44,627 bases of DNA from CAVVEC01 sp963770485 (GTDB lineage: Bacteria; Acidobacteriota; Terriglobia; Terriglobales; Acidobacteriaceae), in assembly GCA_963770485.1 (NCBI GenBank), contig CAVYPX010000010.1, positions 1 to 44,627 on the forward strand. The letters are read 5' to 3'. The translations under genes and the position numbers were made by a program. The notes beneath the pieces are model-generated. The model was given only the letters and a program-made list of their open reading frames with translations, did not search any database and was not told the origin of the DNA. Shown here one piece after another: positions 1 to 9,963 of the stretch (position 1 is its first letter; each line of letters starts with the position of its first letter).

Positions 1-584
1 CTGAGTGGACGTACCAGCTAAGTTGTGGGTAGCTGACCTCATAGATTTCCGCGAAGGGCGACTTCACCAACGCGACTCGCTCGGGCAACCCAAGCCCCGA
101 CCAGTGCGACACCTTCCCTGTATCCGGCCACAACGTCCTCTTCGCAGCGTCTATGCGGTTCCCATTGTTTGCGACAAATGAACTGTATATGGCTGTTTCA
201 GCCTTAGCGGTTGGGTTGGCCGCCTTGAATCGCAAAATTTTGCGGGCACACCTTTAGTTTTTCCACGTCGGTAAATTCCATAATCTTCGTCGGGCCGTCC
301 GCGATTAGATCTATCAGCCTTATGTCAACGGCCAGCTCAAACAGCCCTCTGGCTAACATGGCAATGGCTTGGCAATGTTTTGGCTTCTTAAGCTCCAGGA
401 GGGTTGCTATGTTGGCGGTAGCGCGGTAGTACGTGCCGATGAAGCATCGTTCACGAGCCGACGTTGATAGCAGCGTCTCAATCACTCCTCGAACTTCCAT
501 CTTCTCGAACTCACTAAGGCTCTTCACCATCGTGTAAAAGCGATCAGTGGCCTGTAGCGGATCAAACGTGGCAACGGCTGACAT
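1..584 (-). CDS. DUF5677-like protein, frameshifted and cut by the window edge
   Basis: The reading frame starts at an ATG at 584 on the minus strand, preceded by a GAGGGAG ribosome-binding site, and runs to a stop at 204. Below about position 245 the coding signal moves to another frame and continues to the window edge, with segments such as RKILRFKAANP, KRTLWPDTGKVSHWSGLG and a final YPQLSWYVHS. A single-base indel in the CCC/AAAA stretch near 238-246 would rejoin the halves. The helical pattern (YYRATANIATLLE, AMLARGLFELAVDIR) and the LSWYVHS ending resemble DUF5677 (helical, HEPN-like) proteins of unknown function. The gene is divergent from lhr. Coding character is fairly sure; the family name is tentative. 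Confidence 0.55.
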
Positions 585-642
585 GGTTGTACACTCCCTC
601 ATTTGAGATTCTACGCTCTGGGTCGCGCCCAGGGCGAACGGT

Positions 643-671
643 TTGCGAAAGTATGACTTTCTCGATAAAAT
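643..671 (+). promoter_or_regulatory. Sigma-70-type promoter of lhr, possibly leaderless
   Basis: TTGCGA (643-648) and TAAAAT (666-671) are separated by exactly 17 bases. Transcription would begin about 7 bases later, which is at or next to the ATG at 679. The mRNA would then have almost no 5' leader, and no Shine-Dalgarno sequence lies in front of this ATG. Confidence 0.5.
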
Positions 672-1967
672 ATCGCCAATGTCTTCCTTCCCTGCCTCGC
701 TCGCCTGGGCCCACCCTCTCGTCCGGGATTGGTTTGTCCAGCGCTTCGGCACGCCCACCGAGCCGCAGGAGCAGGGATGGCCGCACATCCTCGCCGGACG
801 CACGACTCTGATCTCGGCGCCAACCGGGTCGGGCAAAACCCTCGCCGCGTTTCTCGCTTGCATCGATCGTCTGGTGCGCAAGGCGCTGGCAGGCGATCTG
901 CAGGATCGGACAGAAGTTCTGTACGTCTCCCCGCTCAAGGCGCTGGGCAACGACATCCAGAAGAATCTCGAAGTTCCGCTGGGCGAGATCCTGCAGATGG
1001 CGGGCGAACGCGGCCTGCTGATGCCGCAGATTCGCACCGCAGTGCGCACCGGCGACACGCTGATGCACGAGCGGCGGGCCATGCTGAAGTATCCGCCGCA
1101 CATTCTGGTGACCACGCCCGAGTCGCTCTACATCCTGCTGACCGCGGAGAAGAGCCGCGCGATCCTGCGCGATGTAGAGACGGTGATCGTCGACGAAATC
1201 CACGCCGTCGCGGACGACAAGCGCGGGGCGCATCTGGCACTGTCGCTGGAAAGGCTGGAGGCGCTCACTGCAGTACCCGCCGGTTCGCATCGGCCTTTCC
1301 GCCACGCAGAAGCCCATCGAGGAAGTCGCGCATTTCCTGACTGGCAACGACCGGCCCGATCCAGTCATCGTCAACATCGGGCACAAACGGCAGCTGGATC
1401 TGGCGGTCGAAGTGCCGCCAGCCCGCTCGGACCCATTACCACCAACGAAATGTGGGATGAGATCTACGACCGGCTGGTGGAGCTGGTCGAGCAGAATCGC
1501 TCCACACTGGTTTTCGTCAACACGCGGCGGCTGGCGGAGCGCGTCGCTCACCATCTCGCGGAGAGGCTCGGCCCGGATCAACGTGGCCGCCCATCACGGC
1601 AGCCTGTCGCGCAAGCTGCGCCTGACTGCGGAGAACAAGCTCAAAGAAGGTCAGGTCAAAGTGCTGGTGGCGACGGCTTCGCTGGAGCTGGGAATTGACA
1701 TCGGCACGGTGGATCTGGTGGTGCAGATCAGCTCTCCGCGGGCCATCGCGGTGGCGCTGCAGCGGGTGGGGCGCTCCGGCCACTGGCGCGGCGCAGTTCC
1801 GAAAGGACGCTTCTTCGCCACCACGCGCGACGAGTTGCATCGAATGCGCCGCGCTGGTGCGCGCCATCAAGCAGGGCGATCTCGACCGGCTGATGATTCC
1901 GGAGGCTCCGCTGGACATTCTGGCGCAGCAGATCGTGGCGATCTGCGCGGCGGAGGAGTCAAGGGCC

Positions 1968-2010
1968 GTCGAGCCTCGCTCGACCGGACAGCCGGCGGCT
2001 GTCCCCACGT
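1968..2010 (+). repeat. Palindromic interspersed repeat, copy A (inside lhr)
   Basis: Two small inverted repeats follow each other: GTCGAG/CTCGAC, then GGACAGCCG/CGGCTGTCC, ending in CCCCACGT. It lies between the Lhr segments ending ICAAEE and beginning WDEDELF, which directly follow each other in ordinary Lhr proteins, so it reads as an insertion into the coding sequence. Confidence 0.75.
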
Positions 2011-3520
2011 ATTCTCGAGGACGGGAACGGATGGGACGAAGACGAGTTGTTCAATCTGGTGAAGCGAGCCTATCCTTATCGCAATCTGTCGCGCGAAACC
2101 TACGAAGCGATTCTCGAGATGCTCTCCGAGGGAATCGCCGCCCGGCGTGGACGCTACGGCGCTTACATCCATCGTGATCGTGTTAACCGCAAGCTGCGGC
2201 CCGAGGCGCGGGGCCGGCTTGGCGGCGATCACCAGCGGCGGAGCCATTCCGGAGACGCGCGCTCTACACCGTGGTCGCGGAACCCGAAGGCACGGTGGTC
2301 GGCACGCTGGACGAAGATTTCGCGGTCGAGAGCAATCGCGACGACATTGTGCTGCTGGGAAACACTTCGTGGCGAATTCGCCGTATCGAAGGCAAGTCCG
2401 GACGCGTGCTGGTGGAAGATGCGCACGGCGCGCCGCCGACGGTTCCATTCTGGCTGGGCGAGGCTCCAGCCCGAACTGAGGAGCTTTCGCCGCACGTAGC
2501 CGACTTGCGGCAAGCAGATCAGCGACAGGCTGCCCAACATCTTTCCGGTCGGATGTCTCGCAGGCCAGCCCGAGGTCGCTGACACCGTCGCGTGGCTGAA
2601 AGCAGAGTGCGGTTTGGACGATTCCGGCGCCGAGCAGGCGATTGAGTACATCCTGCAGGGCCGGGCCGTGCTGGGAACCGTTCCGACCCAGCAAACCATC
2701 ATCGCCGAGCGTTTCTTCGACGAAGGCGGCGGGATGCAACTGGTGATTCACGCGCCGTTTGGCGGGCGCATCAACAAGGCCTGGGGACTGGCATTGCGCA
2801 AGCGGTTCTGCCGCAGCTTCAACTTTGAACTGCAAGCCGCGGCCACCGACAATGGTTTGAACATCGCGCTGGCCGAGCAGCATAGTTTTCCGCTCGCCGA
2901 CGTTTTTCACTTTCTGAACGCCGAGACGGTGCAGCCGATCCTCGAGCAAGCCGCTCTGGCCTCGCCCATCTTCGGCACTCGCTGGCGCTGGGACGCGAAT
3001 CGCGCGCTGGCCTTGCTGCGTTTTCAAGGCGGCAAGAAAGTTCCGCCGCAGATTCAGCGCATGCGCTCCGACGATCTGCTGGCATCGGTCTTTCCCGATG
3101 TTGCCGCGTGCCAGGAAAACATCGTCGGCGACATCCAGATTCCCGACCATCCGCTGGTCAACGAAGTGATGAAAGACGTGCTCACCGAGGCGATGGATCT
3201 GGACGGACTGAAGAATCTGCTGCGCGGAATCGACGAAGGCCGGATTCGCTGCGTCGCCGTAGATACGCCGGTGCCGTCGCAGTTTTCGCACGAAATTCTG
3301 AATGCGAATCCGTATGCCTATCTCGATGACGCGCCTCTCGAAGAACGACGCGCGCGCGCCGTGGAGATGCGGCGAATTCTGCCGGAGTCGGTGCTGGAGG
3401 AAGTCGGCAAGCTGGATCCCGCAGCGATTGCGCAGGTGCGCGAAGAAGCCTGGCCGGATGTGCGCGATGCCGACGAGTTGCATGATGTGCTGCACACACT
3501 GATTGCGGTGCCACTGATTG

Positions 3521-3566
3521 CGTGGGGACAGCCGCCCTCGGCTGCCCGGCTCGCCAAGCTGAACCG
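3521..3566 (-). repeat. Palindromic interspersed repeat, copy C (inside lhr, reverse orientation)
   Basis: The plus strand reads GTGGGGACAGCCGCCCTCGG followed by a degraded second half. It is the reverse complement of copy B (3615-3661). B and C face each other across about 48 bases, so the 141-base unit could fold into one long hairpin, like paired REP elements. Confidence 0.7.
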
Positions 3567-3614
3567 CTTCACCTCGGCGCGGAGAATGCAGCGCAAGAGG
3601 ACTTGAGCTCAAAC

Positions 3615-3661
3615 GGTCGAGCTTCGCTCGACCGGACAGCCGAGGGCGGCTGTCCCCACGT
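3615..3661 (+). repeat. Palindromic interspersed repeat, copy B (inside lhr)
   Basis: This is the best-formed copy: GGTCGAGCTTCGCTCGACC, then GGACAGCCGAGGGCGGCTGT, then CCCCACGT. In the frame that continues into the Lhr segment WLAHFEKLVDQGRAA it is translated without a stop as GRASLDRTAEGGCPHV. Confidence 0.75.
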
Positions 3662-5212
3662 GAGCAGCGCGACTTCAGCATGGCTTGCCCACTTTGAAAA
3701 ACTTGTTGACCAGGGACGAGCAGCAATAGCGCGTGTGCGATGGCCGCCGCTACTGGGTGGCAGCTGAGCGGGCAAAGATGTTTTCGTTGCTGTTCCCCGA
3801 TGCCAAGATCGAGCAGACTCTGCCCGACATCGGAGAAGTCAGTTCCCTCTCGCGACGACGCTCTGCTCGCGCTGGTCACTGGCTGGATGTCGCATCTGGG
3901 GCCGGTTACCGCGGAGCAACTTGGATCGTTGCTCAGGCTTCCGGCTTCCGAGATCGAAAAAGCACTGTTGCGCATGGAAGCCAGCGGCGCGGTACTGCGG
4001 GGAAACTTCACGGGTACAGGCATCGCGGCCGGCAGGCGCCGCGCCACACGAACAGACTGAATGGTGCGAGCGGCGGTTGCTGGCGCGGATTCACCGGCTC
4101 ACCGTGGCCACGCTGCGCAAGCAGATCGAGCCGGTCACGGCAGCACAGTTCATGCGCTGGCTGCTGCGCTGGCAGCACGTCGCGCCCGGCACGCAGGTGC
4201 TGGGCGAACGCGCTACGCTCGAAGTTCTGCGCCAGCTGCAGGGATTCGAAATTCCGGCCAACGCCTGGGAGCGGCAGATTCTGGGCCGCCGCGTTGCCGA
4301 TTACGATCCCAAGTGGCTCGACCAGCTCTGCCTGACCGGCGCGGTGGGCTGGGGCCGATTGTCGCCGCATCCGGCAACGCTCGAGGATTCGGCCGCAGGC
4401 AAGCGCCGCGTGATTCCCACCAGCGTGGCTCCCGATTACGTTTTTTGTGCGCGAAGAAGCGGATTGGATGACTGCCGCACCATCCCGCCGCCGAGCAGCC
4501 CGAAGCCCGCGGTCTAAGCGACGGCGCGCGGCCAGGTGCTGGACTTCCTGCGTCAGCGCGGAGCTTCGTTCTTCGCGGACATCGTTCGCGGCACGGGCAA
4601 GCTGAAGGCCGAAGTCGAAACCGCTTTGTGGGAATTGGTCGCGGCGGGAGTGGTGACGGCTGATGGCTTCGACAATCTTCGTTCGCTGATCGATCCCAAA
4701 CGGCGCGCCGGACAAGGCAGCGGACGAAGCGCGCGCCCGCGGCACAGTTCAGGACGCTGGGCGCTGCTCTACACTGACCAGGCTGTCGAGCGCAATCGTG
4801 CCGTCGAGGCGACTTGCTGGATGTTGCTCAAGCGTTATGGAATCGTGTTTCGCGATTTGCTGGCGCGAGAAACCAATCTGCCCAAGTGGCGTGAATTGCA
4901 GATGGCATTTCGGCGGCTGGAAGATCGTGGCGAGATTCGCGGCGGCCGTTTCGTGGACGGATTTCTGGGCGAGCAGTTCGCCTTGCCGGTTGCGGTCGAG
5001 TCGTTGCGGGCGACGCGCAAGTTGCCGCTGACACGGCGAGACGATCACGCTCTCTGCCGCTGATCCGCTGAACCTGGTCGGAATCCTGGTTCCGGGCGAA
5101 CGCGTGCCGGCCATTTCCGGAAGAACGGTAACGTTTCGCGACGGAGTTCCGTCGAGAGCGGAGAGGCGGACGCTGCACCGTCGACGGCTTCGGAAGAAAC
5201 TTCGATGCGCGC

Positions 5213-5255
5213 AAAAAAAATCGGGAACCTGATGAGGGGGTCTCCAGGTTCCCGA
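5213..5255 (-). terminator. Strong leftward intrinsic terminator
   Basis: TCGGGAACCT (5221-5230) and AGGTTCCCGA (5246-5255) form a perfect 10-bp stem with a 15-base loop. Eight A residues (5213-5220) lie on the left, which gives a U run after the hairpin on the minus-strand transcript. It covers the end of lhr but points against it. No leftward protein gene is seen immediately to its right. Confidence 0.7.
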
Positions 5256-5565
5256 TAGGCACATTCTGGCCAGACTGCTTGAAGCGCTTCCCCCATCGCT
5301 TTTTGCCAAGTCGGTGCCCGCATTCGCTCATGCACGCGTCGGACCAGCAATGGTTGGCGCTGATCGAGCTGCAACTCATTCCCTACCTTGTTGAGTTCAT
5401 TGCCTTACTGCCGTCACTTGGGATGCTGGCATTCTTGCGTGCACCCCGGAATTCCTATCCAAACGGATAGGCCGACTATCTGTTCGGATAGCGGAACGAG
5501 ATCACATAATTTATGCAAATCTGCCGGAAGTGTGTTAGAGAGGTCTGCGACGTAGGGGGATTGCA
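5233..5565. other. Intergenic region between lhr and the FHA activator
   Basis: This 333-base stretch contains no convincing protein gene. It holds the leftward terminator at its left end, the twin operators at 5455-5491 and a weak promoter candidate for the FHA gene (TTCGGA 5483-5488, 18-base spacer, TAATTT 5507-5512). The stretch between terminator and operators could encode a leftward small RNA. Confidence 0.5.
5455..5491. promoter_or_regulatory. Twin palindromic operators upstream of the FHA activator
   Basis: CTATCCAAACGGATAG (5455-5470) is a perfect 6-bp inverted repeat with a 4-base centre. CTATCTGTTCGGATAG (5476-5491) is the same site with one arm mismatch. They start 21 bases apart, which is two DNA turns, so two dimers would sit on the same face. 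The second overlaps the candidate -35 element. The binding protein is unknown. Confidence 0.55.
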
Positions 5566-7538
5566 GTGAACCCAAGGCTTCAGATCGTTGCCGGACCGCT
5601 GAAAGATTCAACCTTTGCTTTGCCCAACAGCGAAGTCCAGATCGGGCGCGACCCTTCCAACCTGCTGGCGATCAGCGACCCTTCTCTGTCCCGGCGCCAT
5701 TGCGTATTGAGCCGGAACAGCGACAGTTACAAGATTCGCGACCTCGACAGCCGCAATGGCACTTTCGTGAATGGAGTGCCGGCTAAAAAGGCGCAACTGA
5801 ATCACGGAGATCAGATCTCGGTAGGCGATTCGATCTTTGTATTGTGGCTCGCGGAAGATGACGGAGGAACCGAATACCGCCCGTGTGGAGTTCGAAGAGG
5901 GGCATGCGCGGGCAACCGTGCAGATTCGCCCTCAAGACGTGCTCTATCTGCAACCAGAACGGATTCTGCGAGAGCTCCCCGCCAGTCCGCGCGTGACGCG
6001 CAGATCTGAATGCATTGCTGAAAATCAGCCGCGTGGTGCATTCCATCCGCGATCTTGACGAACTCCAGACACAGATCCTCAACCTGATTTTCGAGGTCAT
6101 CCCGGCGGAACGTGGCGCCATCCTGCTGGATGGTGAAGGAAGCGGACATTTCGGAGCGGTGTTTGCACGGCACCGGCTGATCCGAAGCGCGCAGCCAATG
6201 CGCGTCAGCCGCACCATCGCCCGCCAGGTCCTGGAGCAGGGCTTGGCGATCCTGGGAGCGGACGTTCGAGGCTCTGGCGATTTAGCCGAAGTGGAAAGCC
6301 TGGCGAACGCTCACGTGCGCTCGCTTTTGTGCGTGCCTCTGACCTTGTTCCAGAAAGTGACCGGCTGCATCTATCTGGACACGACCAATGCCGCTGACCG
6401 TTTCGATGAAGATCATTTGCAACTGGCGGCGGCCATCGCCGGTACCTCCGCCGTGGCTTTGGAGAACGCCCGGCGGCTGCAATGGCTGGAGCAGGAGAAC
6501 GCGCGGCTGTGCACGGAAATCAACCTGGAACACAACTTCGTCGGCGACAGCGCCGCCATGAAGCGGGTTTATGAGTTCCTGGCGCGCGTCGCGCCTACCG
6601 ATTCTACGGTGCTGCTGCAGGGCGAAAGCGGCACGGGAAAAGAGTTGGCCGCACGCGCCATACACCGCAACAGTCCACGATCGGGCAAACTTTTTGTGGC
6701 CATCAACTGCGCTGCCATACCAGAGGGCCTGCTGGAGAGCGAATTATTTGGCCACGAGCGGGGCGCGTTTACCGGCGCGGTGGCGCAGAAAAAGGGCCGG
6801 ATCGAGATGGCCAATGGCGGCGTGCTCTTTCTGGATGAAATTGGAGAACTGGCGCCCGCGCTGCAAGTGAAACTGCTGCGAGTGCTGCAGGAGCGTGAAT
6901 TCGAGCGCGTTGGCGGTATGCGGCCGATCTCTGTGGACATACGCCTCATCGCCGCCAGCAACCAGGACCTCGAAGCCGCCGTCAAGGCCGGAACTTTCCG
7001 CAAGGATCTCTTCTATCGTCTGAATGTCCTTTCCGTGGTATTGCCTCCCTTGCGTGAGCGCCGCCAGGATATCGGCATTCTCGCCGAGTACTTTGCCACC
7101 AAGTTCAGCCAGAAATGCAAGACCAAACCCAAGAGGATCTCTCCTGAAGCCAAAGCCTGCCTGACAAACTACGACTGGCCGGGGAATGTGCGCGAATTGG
7201 AAAACGCGATCGAGCGCGCGCTGGTGCTGGCTTCGGCAGAGGTCATCCATCCCGATGACCTGCCGGAATCCGTCCTGGAAAAGGGTCTACCGGCCGGGGA
7301 GGCTGGGGCCAAGTATCACGCCGAAGTCAAAGAATTGAAGAAGCAACTGATTCTCGATGCTCTGGAGGAAACCAAGGGCAATTACACGGAAGCTGCGGGC
7401 ATCCTCGGCGTCCACGTGAACTATCTGCATCGGCTGATTCGAAATCTGGATTTGAAAGAGTCGTTACGATCAGCGCCAAGCATCCGCACCGCATCAACTG
7501 TTGTTCGCGGGAAAGCCTCACGGCAATTGGAGACTTAG
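5566..7538 (+). CDS. FHA-GAF-AAA+ sigma-54-dependent transcriptional activator (two frameshifts)
   Basis: Start is a GTG at 5566 behind TAGGGGGA. Residues 20-95 are an FHA phosphothreonine-binding domain with GRDPSN (27-32), SRRH (42-45) and NGT (64-66). Coding then moves to a second frame near 5862 and a third near 6005, and runs uninterrupted from 6015 to 7538. That last part holds a GAF domain, an AAA+ ATPase with Walker A GESGTGKE (6621-6644), the sigma-54-contacting GAFTGA loop (6762-6779), VLFLDEIGEL Walker B, and a Fis-type HTH (GNYTEAAGILGVHVNYLHRL). The product should activate sigma-54 promoters in response to phosphorylation read by FHA. The two shifts look like sequence errors because flanking coding is well preserved. 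The 3' end overlaps the convergent M23 gene by 21 bases. Confidence 0.85.
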
Positions 7539-8423
7539 CAGAGTCGCCGGATTCACGTAAATTCCCTGCCAGCGCACGGCCAGGTGCAGATGCGGCCCGG
7601 TGGCTCTGCCCGTATCGCCGCTCAGGCCAATCTCCTGTCCGCGTGTGACCTGGTCGTTCTCTTTGACCTCGATTTTCGATAGATGCATATACAGCGTCAG
7701 CAGGCCTTGCCCATGATCGACGACCACAAAACCGCCCTCGAAAAACAATGGCCGCGCCAGCAAAACCGTCCCGCGATTCAGCGCTGCGACCGGTGTTCCC
7801 TCGCGCACGGCATAATCGACTCCCTGATGCACACTCTCGACTTGCCCATTGAAGATGCGGGCGGTGCCAAAGCCATCCGAGATTCGCGCTTGCACCGGCG
7901 GAAGAAACTTCCCTGCCCACTCGCGCTCCGAATTCACTCGCGCAAACACCTGCTCCTTGAGCGTCTTCTCCTCGGCGATTCTCTTCAGTTGTTCGGCATT
8001 CGGCGCCGTATATTCCTGAGGAACGGTCGCCTTGATGCTGGGATATTTTGCCTTCCCGACGCCAATCTTCCGCTCAAACGAGATCGGTTTTCCGCTAGTG
8101 TCGGTCCCAATCAGCGCCAGCACATACTTCCCGGGCTTGGTTTCGAGGCTAACGCCGCCCAGTCCATACCAGCTTTTGCTCTGGGGATCAAACGCGAAAA
8201 AGACTTCGTGATCCAACCACTTTGCAGAAAGCGACTTCAACTGCGGCGAAGCCACTTGAAACACAATGGGAGATCCATTGACCAGCCGCGCAGGCTGCCA
8301 GTGCATCGACCAGTGACTTGCGGCTTTGCTGTTCCCTGCTTTGGAGGCGGCCGGGGATGCGGCCAGCGGTGTGGCGACGAGCAGAATTCCAGCCGACAGG
8401 AGGATAAGATTCCTGCGTTGCAT
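7518..8423 (-). CDS. Exported M23 (LytM/NlpD-type) metallopeptidase
   Basis: About 301 residues. The start at 8423 (MQRRN) gives a signal peptide with hydrophobic core LILLSAGILLVATPLAA; an alternative ATG lies 27 bases upstream. The C-terminal half is a LytM domain with HQGVDYAVREGTPV, YMHLSKIEV, GLSGDTGRATGPHLHLAV and NPATLL. The first His/Asp pair and the HxH of GPHLHLAV match zinc-ligand positions, so it should be an active peptidoglycan endopeptidase and not a degenerate LytM factor. The region between (about residues 30-190) carries an Ig-like or adaptor segment. It is convergent with the sigma-54 activator. Confidence 0.88.
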   Translation of the reverse strand: MQRRNLILLSAGILLVATPLAASPAASKAGNSKAASHWSMHWQPARLVNGSPIVFQVASPQLKSLSAKWLDHEVFFAFDPQSKSWYGLGGVSLETKPGKYVLALIGTDTSGKPISFERKIGVGKAKYPSIKATVPQEYTAPNAEQLKRIAEEKTLKEQVFARVNSEREWAGKFLPPVQARISDGFGTARIFNGQVESVHQGVDYAVREGTPVAALNRGTVLLARPLFFEGGFVVVDHGQGLLTLYMHLSKIEVKENDQVTRGQEIGLSGDTGRATGPHLHLAVRWQGIYVNPATLLSLQLP

Positions 8424-8622
8424 GCATCCGAAAGACAGAAATGCTGTCACTCTGAAATCAGACTAGCACCCGGCAGCGCTGGCGGGGAGTCTCGAAGGAG
8501 TGGCGGGCCGAGGGACTATGGTCAGTTCGAATCTTCCCTCGCAAGAACGGGGATAAGCTCCCAAGGCGGATGTGCGCGCACTCGGCGAGCACTACGCTGC
8601 TACTGCGCTCTTGCCATTGTGC

Positions 8623-9843
8623 CTACGGGGTCAGCTTGAACACCACTCCCCAGCCGGAAGGCCCAAGTCTGATGGCCGTGCCGTAAAGGTTTCCCTTTGC
8701 ATCCTGGATCATGACGGCGTAGGGATTTTGCCCGTCTGTTGAGGGGTCAAAGCTGCGCAGTATGGTATACCTGCCGGCGCTATCCAGCTCGAACGCCGTT
8801 CCCGAGCCGTACGCGCCGCCGTTTAGAGTCGTGCCGTAGAGGTTGCCCTTATGGTCCCGGACCAAACCTCCAGTGGGATTGGATCCATCCCCTCCGGTCC
8901 CAGTGAAGCTATAGAGCACCGTGTACCCGCCCGTCTTACTCAGCTTGAAGATCGTGCCGAAGGAGTAAGCGCCGCCGCCTGCCGTCGTGCCGCAGAGGTT
9001 GTCCACCGGCGGGACCAAACCCGCCTCGGGATATTCCCCGTCCTTTCCCCCGGTGAAGCTGTAAAGCACGGTCTCCTTGCCGCTGGTATCCATCATGAAG
9101 ACGGTTCCGAAGCCGTGGGAGCCGCCGTATTCCGTCGTGCCGTAGAACAGGTTGCCCTTGTGGAGCAAGCCCGCGTAGGGATACGCGCCGTCCCCGCCGG
9201 TCCCGCTGAAGCTATGCAGCACGGTCTCCTTACCGCTCGTATCCAGCTTGAACACCGTTCCGAGGTTGGAAGCTCCACCCGCGTAGGTAATGCCGTACAG
9301 GCTACCCTGCGCGTCGTGCACCGTACCTGTCAAGGGAACCCGTCCGTCAGTCCCGGTGAAGCTGTAGAGCACGGTCTCTTTCCCGGTCTTATCCACCTTG
9401 AACACCGTACCGCAGCCGGAGGGATTGCCGCCATTCTGGCATCCTCCAGTGCCGCCGAAGGCGGTAGTGCCATAGAGGTTGCCGTCCGCCGCATACCCCA
9501 AACCTCCCAGAGGATTGGCGCCGTCGGGGGGCCCGGTGAAGCTGTAAAGCACGGTCTCCTTGCCGCTCTTATCCACCTTGAAGACAACGCCACACCCCTC
9601 GGGGCATGCCGTGGAGCCGCCGTAGCCGGTGGTGCCGTAGAGGTTGCTCTTGGCGTCCGGAACCAAGTCGCCGTAGGACCATCCCCCGTCCGACCCGCCC
9701 GAAAACGCATAGAGCACCTTGAAAGTCTGCGCTTGCGCCGATTGGGCCGCAACCGCGCCTAGCACAAACACGACCGCCATCGCGCCGCTCGCCCCTAGTC
9801 GTATCCTCGAAATCCAGTCCCGATGTTGCGCCGAGTTGGCCAT
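8623..9843 (-). CDS. Secreted GloVer-type tandem-repeat protein
   Basis: 406 residues with a signal peptide ending near AAQSAQAQT. The mature part consists of seven tandem repeats of about 45-50 residues built on NLYGTT...GGS...GTVFKLD.SGKETVLYSFTG..DG..P. This is the Gloeo/Verruco (GloVer, TIGR03803) repeat, common in Acidobacteria and Verrucomicrobia, and probably forms a beta-propeller-like extracellular protein of unknown role. Start at 9843 is supported by GGAGG six bases upstream. A degraded signal-peptide fragment of a relative lies at 13476-13580. Confidence 0.85.
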   Translation of the reverse strand: MANSAQHRDWISRIRLGASGAMAVVFVLGAVAAQSAQAQTFKVLYAFSGGSDGGWSYGDLVPDAKSNLYGTTGYGGSTACPEGCGVVFKVDKSGKETVLYSFTGPPDGANPLGGLGYAADGNLYGTTAFGGTGGCQNGGNPSGCGTVFKVDKTGKETVLYSFTGTDGRVPLTGTVHDAQGSLYGITYAGGASNLGTVFKLDTSGKETVLHSFSGTGGDGAYPYAGLLHKGNLFYGTTEYGGSHGFGTVFMMDTSGKETVLYSFTGGKDGEYPEAGLVPPVDNLCGTTAGGGAYSFGTIFKLSKTGGYTVLYSFTGTGGDGSNPTGGLVRDHKGNLYGTTLNGGAYGSGTAFELDSAGRYTILRSFDPSTDGQNPYAVMIQDAKGNLYGTAIRLGPSGWGVVFKLTP

Positions 9844-9963
9844 GATTGCCTCCCGCGTTTAGCACCAACCATCCTAGCTCTCCGGCATACGAAGTCAACG
9901 GAGACTTTCGACCCACTACCGCGATGACCTCAGCTTCCGATTGACACTCGTTTCAAGGGGATT

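Larger units (their letters stand above)
679..5232 (+). pseudogene. lhr: Lhr-type large ATP-dependent DNA helicase, frame-broken
   Basis: Lhr proteins are superfamily 2 3'-5' helicases of about 1500 residues linked to DNA repair. The span corresponds to about 1518 codons, which is full length. Visible motifs: Walker A APTGSGKT (about 817-840), LYVSPLKALGND, DEIH box (1192-1203), GLSATQKPIEEVA, TLVFVNTRRLAERVA, HHGSLSRKLR, QRVGRSGH, then WDEDELFNLVKRAYPYR, DELHDVLHTLIAVP, and the winged-helix C-terminal part (RRYWVAAERAKMFSLLFPD, LDFLRQRGASFFADIVRG). Coding signal changes frame about 15 times, near 1270, 1424, 1575, 1840, 1960-2016, 2207, 2255, 2508, 3510-3600, 3730, 3838, 4045, 4443, 4530 and 5037. 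The longest clean stretch is about 2510-3510. At least one shift is a likely homopolymer loss (T run 4442-4447). Three palindromic repeat copies lie inside it. Start chosen at 679, just upstream of the first conserved residues. Confidence 0.85.

Noticed and set aside
562..1581. 339-codon minus-strand frame over the lhr start
   Set aside because: Shadow of the helicase coding frame, with no family features, and it crosses the lhr promoter.
1867..4047. 726-codon open frame on the minus strand opposite lhr
   Set aside because: Exact antisense of recognisable Lhr motifs; composition is Arg/Leu/His-rich shadow coding typical of high-GC DNA.
643..5232. lhr as several separate small helicase genes
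   Set aside because: The pieces fall in the order and spacing of one 1500-residue Lhr protein, so they are fragments of one frame-broken gene.
8640..9750. Regularly spaced repeats that could suggest a CRISPR or satellite
   Set aside because: They are degenerate 140-150 base coding repeats of the GloVer protein with no identical repeat/unique spacer structure.
8851..9762. Long plus-strand frame opposite the GloVer gene
   Set aside because: Repetitive antisense translation of the GloVer repeats.
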